Shown: positions 48,516 to 56,412 of the stretch, in pieces
Position numbering within the stretch: position 1 is the first letter of the stretch
How the letters are laid out: each line of letters opens with the position of its first letter
Assembly (NCBI RefSeq): GCF_963678635.1
Contig: NC_087070.1
Span: 20,691,461-20,755,460, forward strand
DNA length: 64,000 bases
Direction of reading: 5' to 3'
Source: Symsagittifera roscoffensis
Lineage: Eukaryota; Xenacoelomorpha; Acoela; Convolutidae
Notes under the pieces: model-generated
What the model was told of the DNA's origin: nothing
The model's database searches: none
The model's input: only the letters and a program-made list of their open reading frames with translations
Position numbers and translations under genes: made by a program

Positions 48516-51500
48516 AACCCAAACTTTAAAGGCAAACCATCTTTCAAAAAATGGTGTAATTATTGCCGACGATACGGACATAGTATTTCCGAATGTAGAC
48601 AAAAACAGCAAGACAATCAAAATAAACCTCAAAAATATAAAGAACCAAATAAATCATTCTATCAATACATGAAAAAAGATCAAAATCTACCGAACAAAAC
48701 AGTCTACAGCAACAACAGTTCAGGAAAACCACTCCCGAACAATACAAATTATACAAGAAATCAATCACCATATAACTCAAGTTATAGAAGAAGATCACCA
48801 GAACGAAGAAACACACATAATTCATCACAAAATCACTACAATAGACCAAATAGTAGAAGTAACTACTCCAGATCAAATTCAAATACACAACGATTTGTTT
48901 CTAGATCTAATTCCCAATCAAGAAATAACTACTATCCAAACAACCAATCACGAAATTCATCATACAATAGGAATAGAAACTACTCCTATAATCGAAATAG
49001 AAGTTATTCAAACAACCGAAACCAGAATTACCCGAACAATCGATCAAGGAATAACTCATATAATAGATCGAACTATAACAGACCAAACAATAATTACCAA
49101 AACAGATCGCGAAATAATTCACAAAATCGACACCCAAGTTATAATAATCGTTATAGAAATTATTCCCAATCACCACACCGGAATAATAATAACTATAATA
49201 ATTCTAATAATCGCCACAGAAGTAGTACACCTAAACACCAAAGACAAATCAATCAAGTACAATCTAATCCAGAAACAACATCAGACCCTCCAGGTATTGA
49301 TGACACAGTAACTGATACGTTACAACTCAATCAAATAAACTGTACATCATCAGATTCAGAAAGTGATACAGAAAACACTCTTTCTATCAATATGATAAAA
49401 GTCGAAAATGACTATGAATCTGTCATATATGAACAACCCTTTTCATCACACATATATGAAAATCAATCAGAATTTCTTCAAAATTATTACACTACACCCA
49501 TAAATTCCACACCAACGACGCAAGAAACAAATGAGATTAACACTACAAATCAAACCAATAAAAATATCAAAACAAAATGCTTGAATACAAACCACATTTA
49601 TCAAAATATACAAAAAGAACAACCCAAAGAAAAAATTTGGACAATACCATTTCTCTTAGAAAGCCCAAGAAATAAAGAATTTCAACCACCAGACCTTGAA
49701 ATAGATTTTTTAATTGATTCAGGAGCAGAATCAAGCATAATAAACATCCCCACATGGAATGAAATAAAAACTTTACACCCAAAGCTAACACCTCTTGAAA
49801 CCTCCAGTAAGTTAGCAACAGCACAAGGATCAACATTGATAAACTACGGAAAAATCGAATTATTTCTCCTCCCCACCAGAACAATGGAGCAAAGCAAAAT
49901 TTTAAATAAGCCATTTAAACAAATATTCCATATCACTGACATTAAATATAATATCATTGGAATACCATTTATTTCAAAGTATATACCAACAATTAACATA
50001 CTAAATAGTAGAATATTAATCAAAGATAAATATACAAAAACAAAAGAAACATCCTTAACATTTTTTCAAAGATTAAATAAACAACCACCATTCTTTTCAA
50101 AATTCTACCCGATATTTAACCAACAAAGAAAACACCTAAAACCACTATCAGGAAACATCTATAATTTTTCAATCAAACAAGTTCACCAATATGATAAAGA
50201 ACAAAACAAACAAAAATTTTATATGTCAGAATTTGAATTCAAACCTATTCACAAATTTTTCAAAATCACAATCTCATCCATAAAATATTTGAAAAATTCG
50301 AATTCCGATATCATTTCCTTACATGTCTATAACAACACACCTTACCAAGTAACATTACCTTTAGGACTTTTAGGATATTGTGAAACCAACGCTACAATAT
50401 CACCAATACACGAAAAAGCCTATCGCGTAAATAATATACTCCAATTACTAGATATTTGCCAATCTACAATTCTTAATGAAGAATTATCTATAAATAATAT
50501 AATAAGTAACGAAAACAGAAATACGGATTATTTCACAAAAACTCCATATTTCAAACCTACATTCAACATAAGTAACTACACAGAGGACCAACAGAAATTT
50601 TTAACAATGTTTAATTTCCAACATTCACAAATAACACAAGACGAATTCGAAAAGTTAGCCAAACAGCTAATTAAATATTCATCAGTCTATGCAACATCAA
50701 AATTCGATGTTGGAAAAATCAGTTCATCACTACATCTCCCGTTAAAACCAGACGCAGTTTTCAAAAAACAGAGAGCAAGTAAAGTACCAATTCACTTACA
50801 TGATAAAGTGAACAGATTACTCGATATTTTAGAACAATACAACATTATATCACCAGTTAATAAAGAAGAACAACCAAAAGGGAACACATTCATCAACCCC
50901 GTTATCATTCTAGCTAAAGGAGAATCATTAAAAATCGTTCTCGATGCTAGATACCTCAATTCACTTATAGATGAATCAAAATGTAATTGGCCCATTGAAC
51001 CAATACAAGTTATTTTAACAAAAATAAACGGCAAATACTTTACAACCGCCGATATGAATAGTGCATACAATCAAATGCCACTAGATGAACAATCACGACG
51101 TTTAACACAATTTGTTATCGGAAACCAACAATATGAATTCAACCGCTTATTCTATGGAATATCCATAGGACCAGCAGCATTTTCAGCTTTTATGAGCAAA
51201 ATTTTTAGACCACTAATACTCAAGAAAAACGCAATCACCTATTTAGACGATGTTTTTATGCAATCACAAACAAAAGACGAGATGTTCAATGTTTTAGAAA
51301 AATATCACCAAATACTTCAGAACGAAAATCTGAAGGCCGCCCCCGATAAATCACACTTCTTTTTGACAAGAGTTAAATTCTTAGGACATAATATAGAAAG
51401 AAAAACAATCACTCCATTGAAATCACGCATTGACGCTATTCAAAAACTTCAACCACCAACAAATAAAAAGAAAATCCAAGAATTTCTTGGAATGTTAAAT

Positions 51501-54200
51501 TTTTTAAGTAAATATGTTTATAAAATGCAATTATATCTACGACCATTTTATAACATCCTTAGACAACAAAATAATTTTGAATGGAACACAGAACATCAAA
51601 CACGATTTGAAGAAATAAAGAAACTTTTAACTGAACAAATTTCAAACACAATTCCAGATTCAAATCAACCATTTTATGCAATGTGCGATGCTTCGAACTT
51701 TGGCATCGGTGCAGCACTATTACAATCACATAATGGTACAAATAAAATGAACCTCATATCAGCAAATTCTCGATTATTCACTCAAGCAGAGCTACGACTC
51801 TCAACTCTAATGAGAGAATGTACAGCCATAATATATACACTGACAGAATATGAATTTCTGATACTTGGATCAAAACATCCAACAGTTCTATTCACAGACC
51901 ATAAACCAATCATCTTTCTCTTTACACAAAAATCTAACCCAAACCACCGAGTTTACAGATTTCAACTAATTCTAATGAAATTTCCAAACTTACATATAGT
52001 TTGGACCGCAGGAAAAAATCTTGCATTACCAGACACCTTAAGTCGAAATACACCACCTGAATTACTTACACGAAAAACAACAGTTGAAATACCCAAAAAC
52101 ATAAAATTCTACCTTGCAGAAAACGAAACATCACCCCGATTGGAATGCAAATATGCAGTAAAAACTGATATTGAACAATCACAAATAAATAGTTTACAAC
52201 ATTTCCCACTTTATTTAGATTGTCAAAATAATCATTATGAAGTTGATCTACTTGGAACATCAACTTTCAAACCAATCCCATATTCTCAATGGATAAAAAA
52301 TAACACCCAACAAAAACGAACAAAACAACACCCGCCTAAGAAAGACCATTTTCCACTAATTGAAAAAGAAGATTTAACTGATAAAATAAATTTATCAGGA
52401 CCACAAACAAATGATTCAAAATACACAATAAATCAAGTTTTTGACCTCCACGACCCACTTGATACAATACCCTTATCTAAATTCGAAATTGAAAACATTT
52501 TTCTCCCTCCAACAGAAACAATTACAATTTCAACACTGAAACAATATCAAAATCTTGACCCGATAATTACACAACTAAAATCATGGCACAAATATAAAAC
52601 TAAACCTATCAAAGCAGATTCAACCATTCTAGGAAACAAAACACTCCTCCGATACTTTCGCAAATTTAACAACACAACAGTTAACGAAAATACAGACCTT
52701 TTAGAGTATAACCTGAATGAATCTACAGTTCCATGTCTCCCTTTAAGTATGATTCTCATAGCTTTTAATATTTCACATACACAAAATATTAAAGGACACT
52801 CTGGATCAGAAAAAACATATTCAAATTTTATACAAAATTTTTACTTCCCAAATGCACCAATTTGGATAAAAGTACTATGCAATGATTGTATAGTATGTCA
52901 ACTAAATAAACCTTACCCAAACCAAAAACAAATAGCACAAAAACAAGATTTTAAAGGACAAAGCTTGTACTTTAACCATCGTATCTCATTTGATACTAAA
53001 GGACCAATTTCACCCTCATCCGAAGGAAACTCCTACATTATGGTAATTGTTGACGCATTTACACATTATGTAGCACTTAACCCAGTACCACATTGTAACG
53101 CTTATTACGCTTACACAACACTCTATGAACACTGGATAGCAAAATTCGGACTACCAGAAATTTTAGTCACAGACAACGGTACAGAATTCATAAATAATGA
53201 AATTATCACACTATGTCATTTATACAACATAAAACACAAACCACGTACATCTCATGCACCTTGGACAAACGGCTTAGTCGAAGGTATGAACCGTTCATTA
53301 CAAGAATATCTTAGATGTATCATCAACGGAAATGATACAAAATATACCGAATGGTCAGCAGATGTAAAATTATTTCCCTTAGCATATAATTCACAAATTA
53401 CGACAACTTTAGGAATGTCACCATACGAAATGGTTTTTAACCAAAAGCCACGCAAACCAATAATGTTTACAGCAAATTCTCATAAAAACGCACAAGGTTA
53501 TTGTCAACCAAATAAAGACTCAATTTGTTATAACCTACCTTTACATACACACGATGAAGATCATTTTCATCACCCACAAATTCTTAAACTAGCCTCCGGT
53601 ACACACACCGAATGGATACTAAATAGAGATAAAAAACACAATGAAATTTATCAAAAAATAACAAAAAAGTTATTACAAAGACAAAACATTAATGAACAAA
53701 TCAATTCACGTTTTACACCAGCCTCCGAATTAAAAATTGGAACATTTGTTTTAATACCTAATTTTAATACTCAAAAAGGAATTTCAAAAAAATTACAACC
53801 CCTTCGAAAAGGACCATACCAAATAATTGCAAAACCCACTGATGTCACATATAAAATTACCGACTCAAACAAAAAAGAAATCGTTCAACACCGAAACAAC
53901 CTATTACCTTATTACCCAAAAGAATACGCACTCCGCGAATTAACTCAATTATATTCTTTCACAGGATTAAAAATCATTCAAAATGAACCACATCTGAAAA
54001 ACACAGAACAAAATGATAACCCCACCGAAAATCAAAACACAAAACCAACCGCCACCAAAAACAATACACAAAACCATAAAGAATCCCCAAAACAAAGAAA
54101 AAATAGAAAAATGATCGAACAAATAATACCCCAAGAACAAATCGACAAATCAGAAAATAGAAAAACAACAAGACTCCGAAATCAACCACGTAAAAACTAA
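48516..54200 (+). CDS. pol: Nucleocapsid zinc knuckle and Pol polyprotein (protease, RT, RNase H, integrase)
   Basis: In the same frame as gag, after its TAG. A CCHC knuckle (CNYCRRYGHSISEC) lies at 48555-48596. The first downstream ATG is at 48669, and residues here are counted from it, 1843 in all. Residues ~20-190 are rich in asparagine, arginine and serine. The protease active site is DSGAES at 350. RT has the catalytic YLDD at 858-861 after the FTTADMNSAYNQ block. RNase H has acidic residues at D1007 (MCDAS) and D1077 (FTDHKP). The integrase has an HHCC finger (SHTQN, KGHSG, then CNDCIVC) and catalytic D1442, D1502, E1538, giving D-D(35)-E. GPY at 1715 marks the GPY/F module. A hydrophilic tail follows to TAA. 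All catalytic residues appear intact. Confidence 0.95.
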   Translation, partial: NPNFKGKPSFKKWCNYCRRYGHSISECRQKQQDNQNKPQKYKEPNKSFYQYMKKDQNLPNKTVYSNNSSGKPLPNNTNYTRNQSPYNSSYRRRSPERRNTHNSSQNHYNRPNSRSNYSRSNSNTQRFVSRSNSQSRNNYYPNNQSRNSSYNRNRNYSYNRNRSYSNNRNQNYPNNRSRNNSYNRSNYNRPNNNYQNRSRNNSQNRHPSYNNRYRNYSQSPHRNNNNYNNSNNRHRSSTPKHQRQINQVQSNPETTSDPPGIDDTVTDTLQLNQINCTSSDSESDTENTLSINMIKVENDYESVIYEQPFSSHIYENQSEFLQNYYTTPINSTPTTQETNEINTTNQTNKNIKTKCLNTNHIYQNIQKEQPKEKIWTIPFLLESPRNKEFQPPDLEIDFLIDSGAESSIINIPTWNEIKTLHPKLTPLETSSKLATAQGSTLINYGKIELFLLPTRTMEQSKILNKPFKQIFHITDIKYNIIGIPFISKYIPTINILNSRILIKDKYTKTKETSLTFFQRLNKQPPFFSKFYPIFNQQRKHLKPLSGNIYNFSIKQVHQYDKEQNKQKFYMSEFEFKPIHKFFKITISSIKYLKNSNSDIISLHVYNNTPYQVTLPLGLLGYCETNATISPIHEKAYRVNNILQLLDICQSTILNEELSINNIISNENRNTDYFTKTPYFKPTFNISNYTEDQQKFLTMFNFQHSQITQDEFEKLAKQLIKYSSVYATSKFDVGKISSSLHLPLKPDAVFKKQRASKVPIHLHDKVNRLLDILEQYNIISPVNKEEQPKGNTFINPVIILAKGESLKIVLDARYLNSLIDESKCNWPIEPIQVILTKINGKYFTTADMNSAYNQMPLDEQSRRLTQFVIGNQQYEFNRLFYGISIGPAAFSAFMSKIFRPLILKKNAITYLDDVFMQSQTKDEMFNVLEKYHQILQNENLKAAPDKSHFFLTRVKFLGHNIERKTITPLKSRIDAIQKLQPPTNKKKIQEFLGMLNFLSKYVYKMQLYLRPFYNILRQQNNFEWNTEHQTRFEEIKKLLTEQISNTIPDSNQPFYAMCDASNFGIGAALLQSHNGTNKMNLISANSRLFTQAELRLSTLMRECTAIIYTLTEYEFLILGSKHPTVLFTDHKPIIFLFTQKSNPNHRVYRFQLILMKFPNLHIVWTAGKNLALPDTLSRNTPPELLTRKTTVEIPKNIKFYLAENETSPRLECKYAVKTDIEQSQINSLQHFPLYLDCQNNHYEVDLLGTSTFKPIPYSQWIKNNTQQKRTKQHPPKKDHFPLIEKEDLTDKINLSGPQTNDSKYTINQVFDLHDPLDTIPLSKFEIENIFLPPTETITISTLKQYQNLDPIITQLKSWHKYKTKPIKADSTILGNKTLLRYFRKFNNTTVNENTDLLEYNLNESTVPCLPLSMILIAFNISHTQNIKGHSGSEKTYSNFIQNFYFPNAPIWIKVLCNDCIVCQLNKPYPNQKQIAQKQDFKGQSLYFNHRISFDTKGPISPSSEGNSYIMVIVDAFTHYVALNPVPHCNAYYAYTTLYEHWIAKFGLPEILVTDNGTEFINNEIITLCHLYNIKHKPRTSHAPWTNGLVEGMNRSLQEYLRCIINGNDTKYTEWSADVKLFPLAYNSQITTTLGMSPYEMVFNQKPRKPIMFTANSHKNAQGYCQPNKDSICYNLPLHTHDEDHFHHPQILKLASGTHTEWILNRDKKHNEIYQKITKKLLQRQNINEQINSRFTPASELKIGTFVLIPNFNTQKGISKKLQPLRKGPYQIIAKPTDVTYKITDSNKKEIVQHRNNLLPYYPKEYALRELTQLYSFTGLKIIQNEPHLKNTEQNDNPTENQNTKPTATKNNTQNHKESPKQRKNRKMIEQIIPQEQIDKSENRKTTRLRNQPRKN

Positions 54201-54629
54201 AAAATATTCATCCCCCAATCTAAAATTTTAAAGAAAGTGGAATTTCAAAAGTAATTTTAACATTATACTTCACATTCTTGAAACCTCCGAAACATTTTTC
54301 ATTTACATTTTTCAAAATAACATGCTGACAAGTACGCAATAATTCTAGTTCAAAATAGACCAATAGGATTCATCCAATCCGTCACTTTCTCTAACTCAAA
54401 CTAAGACCAATTAGACGAATAATATAGAACTCCAGGCACATCTATAACTATAACTTTACGACCTCCAGGTCAAAAATAAGCAAACCACTCCAACTTGACA
54501 ACTAAAATAAATATCACCATAATACCGTACCCCTCCCTTATCTAATAACCCAAAGATCAACAATATTTCCCCAACTCAGACCACGAATACCCCCAAAACA
54601 AATTTGTTAACTTAGCCTAAAGTAACAAA
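54201..54629 (+). other. Non-coding spacer between pol and the small ORFs
   Basis: About 430 bases without a frame, conserved in order with the other copy. Near its end TTAGCCTAAAGT occurs twice about 30 bases apart (also doubled in the other copy). By position it could hold a splice acceptor for downstream messages, but I see no strong site. Confidence 0.45.
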
Positions 54630-54854
54630 ATGAACATTTTATTTAGCCTAAAGTATAAAAATCTCAAAAATACCCCAGATCATTTGACAAATGAAAATAA
54701 AGACAAAGAAGACCTCCCGATCACCATAAAAATTGCCCCCAACAATTTTTTACAAAACTCAACCCACTTGTCAAAAAAACTAATAAATAATCCGACCACA
54801 CTAGAAAATCGCCTCAAACAGCAAAAAATATTCGACCAAGAGATCATTTTTTAA
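54630..54854 (+). CDS. Small ORF a (74 aa), doubtful
   Basis: Hydrophilic, lysine/asparagine-rich frame ending TAA immediately before the ATG of ORF b (TAAATG). The other copy has similar DNA but no start codon and has stops in this frame, so coding is not well supported. It may simply be spacer. Confidence 0.3.
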   Translation: MNILFSLKYKNLKNTPDHLTNENKDKEDLPITIKIAPNNFLQNSTHLSKKLINNPTTLENRLKQQKIFDQEIIF

Positions 54855-55085
54855 ATGCTCTTCTCTCAATCAGTTACTCAAATACTCATAAATTTTAAAC
54901 ATTTTTTTACAATACTTAAAACCTTTATAATATTTCTTTTTGATATACTTGAATCTTTTCTAATAATCCTAATCATTTTTTGTAACATTTTTTTAATTTT
55001 CTACACTATACTCGAACTATTCCTCCAACTTTCCAAAACCCTTGATTATATCCACAGGTACGATTTATATAACTTGTCTAAATGA
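54855..55085 (+). CDS. Small ORF b, hydrophobic membrane protein (76 aa)
   Basis: ATG to TGA, directly abutting ORF a. About 45 consecutive residues are strongly hydrophobic (phenylalanine, isoleucine, leucine) from FIIFLFDILESFLIILIIF onward, predicting one or two membrane helices, followed by a short polar tail (LDYIHRYDLYNLSK). The other copy keeps the TAAATG junction, MLFSQ and the LQLS block but is frameshifted. Its stop overlaps the ORF c start as ATGA, suggesting coupled translation. Size and character recall small viral membrane proteins, but no homology is recognised. Confidence 0.5.
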   Translation: MLFSQSVTQILINFKHFFTILKTFIIFLFDILESFLIILIIFCNIFLIFYTILELFLQLSKTLDYIHRYDLYNLSK

Positions 55086-55270
55086 TACGAACAATTTTCA
55101 GTAGAACTGATATTTTTTTATTATTTATAATTTTCATAGCATTCTTATCATCCCTCATTTTGACCATATGTAAATGTATAAAGAAAGCAATCCTCACATT
55201 TGCCCTAGCAACAATCCTTCTAATTCTTTTTTTGGAAGAATATTATAATAAACACAAATTTTCTCACTAA
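55082..55270 (+). CDS. Small ORF c, single-pass membrane protein (62 aa)
   Basis: Starts in the ATGA overlap with ORF b and ends TAA. A membrane helix (IFLLFIIFIAFLSSLILTI) is followed by a short cysteine/lysine loop (CKCIKKA) and a second hydrophobic stretch (ILTFALATILLILFL), ending EEYYNKHKFSH. The other copy matches nearly residue for residue at both ends (MIRTIFSRTDIF and EEYYNKHK) apart from a one-base frameshift. Conservation is stronger than for ORF b. Probably a two-helix membrane protein; role unknown. Confidence 0.55.
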   Translation: MIRTIFSRTDIFLLFIIFIAFLSSLILTICKCIKKAILTFALATILLILFLEEYYNKHKFSH

Positions 55271-55278
55271 AGTAATAA

Positions 55279-56412
55279 TTCAAAAAACTATCAAAAATTG
55301 CTACCCAACAGTCACAAAGTCAGTCTTCACCGACATCATCCCAAGATAACCCAACAACACTTTCAACCACTCAAAACCCTCAAACATCTACACGAATTTC
55401 TTTTCAAGACAATCCATACACTTTTGAAGAACGACACGCTCGTTTATCAGAACCACTAGAACCAGTTCAACGACAAGCACCTCTAAGCGAACCAACATAT
55501 AACCTATACCCAACACTACCACAAGAACTAAGTAGAATAAGAAATCCTAGTCAAAACCAAAATACAGTCGAAATAAATAGACAAATTATACATCCTCGAC
55601 GAAACAGAAATTTTCAAACTCCCCGAGTTCATTTTGATATACCTCAATCCCCATCACAAAACACTCCAGAAAACCCCATTGGTATATTACCAGAAACCCC
55701 TACGCTTCTTTCACAACGTAGCACCTCAAGCCTACCATCAGATTACTTAGGTTCAACACCAACATCTGAGCAAATACGTGAAAATCCTTTCAACCCCACA
55801 AACCAAACATCACGATTTCCATATTGGACTACACATTCATTTACACAAGGTGAACCAAATTTAGTCAACGACCCCATAGATATTTCTACGGATACAACAA
55901 CATCCTCATCACTACCAGAAACATTATCACTACCATCAACACCATCAATAAGCCAGATTTCACCACCACCTTTTAACTTAAATTTTCCAAATAATCTCGA
56001 CGCCAGATATCGAGAACAATCATCAATAAATATTCCTTTAAGACTAGATTGGAATACATTCACAGCACCTCCACCATTATTTGGACAACATCAAGAAAGT
56101 AACCGCCTTCATAACTGGGCACTTAATAGATTACAATATCGCCAAGATATTCACAACGATATCCGTGATCACAATATTCAAATACTTCAGCAAAACAGTT
56201 TACAATTAAAGTTTGAAATCACAGTTAAGTTAAATAATATTACCCAACATCCCTACCCATTAAACCCACCTAACATAACAGCTCAATCACTACCACCACC
56301 GTTTATAACTACTGAAGTAATATACAAATACGACAGATACACCAAAAACACAATTGGCTACATTACATTTTATAATCCATACTCAGGATTATCATACACA
56401 TGTATATTCTAA
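55279..56412 (+). CDS. ORFX, long conserved reading frame with no ATG
   Basis: Open from after TAA at 55276-55278 to TAA at 56410-56412, 377 codons, with no in-frame ATG and no CTG or TTG that I could find. The N-terminal two thirds are rich in proline, serine, threonine, asparagine and glutamine. The last ~110 residues look more folded (NRLHNWALNRLQYRQDIHND, then FEITVKLNN and TFYNPYSGLSYTCIF). The frame ends 13 bases into env. The other copy keeps the same frame, start region and overlap and also lacks ATG, with many third-position differences. ORF c stops upstream of the last ORFX-frame stop, so frameshifting from it cannot reach this frame. Expression needs splicing onto an upstream ATG exon or non-AUG initiation. 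No family recognised. Confidence 0.65.
   Translation, partial: FKKLSKIATQQSQSQSSPTSSQDNPTTLSTTQNPQTSTRISFQDNPYTFEERHARLSEPLEPVQRQAPLSEPTYNLYPTLPQELSRIRNPSQNQNTVEINRQIIHPRRNRNFQTPRVHFDIPQSPSQNTPENPIGILPETPTLLSQRSTSSLPSDYLGSTPTSEQIRENPFNPTNQTSRFPYWTTHSFTQGEPNLVNDPIDISTDTTTSSSLPETLSLPSTPSISQISPPPFNLNFPNNLDARYREQSSINIPLRLDWNTFTAPPPLFGQHQESNRLHNWALNRLQYRQDIHNDIRDHNIQILQQNSLQLKFEITVKLNNITQHPYPLNPPNITAQSLPPPFITTEVIYKYDRYTKNTIGYITFYNPYSGLSYTCIF

Noticed and set aside
48895..49311. 138-codon frame inside pol
   Set aside because: Shifted-frame shadow of the asparagine/arginine-rich low-complexity part of pol, isoleucine/threonine-rich by composition.
48513..54200. Alternative genetic code (TAG or TAA as sense) suggested by in-frame stops
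   Set aside because: Pol, env and ORF4 are long frames without internal stops and end in TAA or TGA, and the second copy has sense codons at both stop positions.
55082..55290. Programmed frameshift from ORF c into ORFX
   Set aside because: The ORFX frame is closed by TAA at 55276-55278, downstream of the ORF c stop at 55268-55270, so no overlap exists for slippage.
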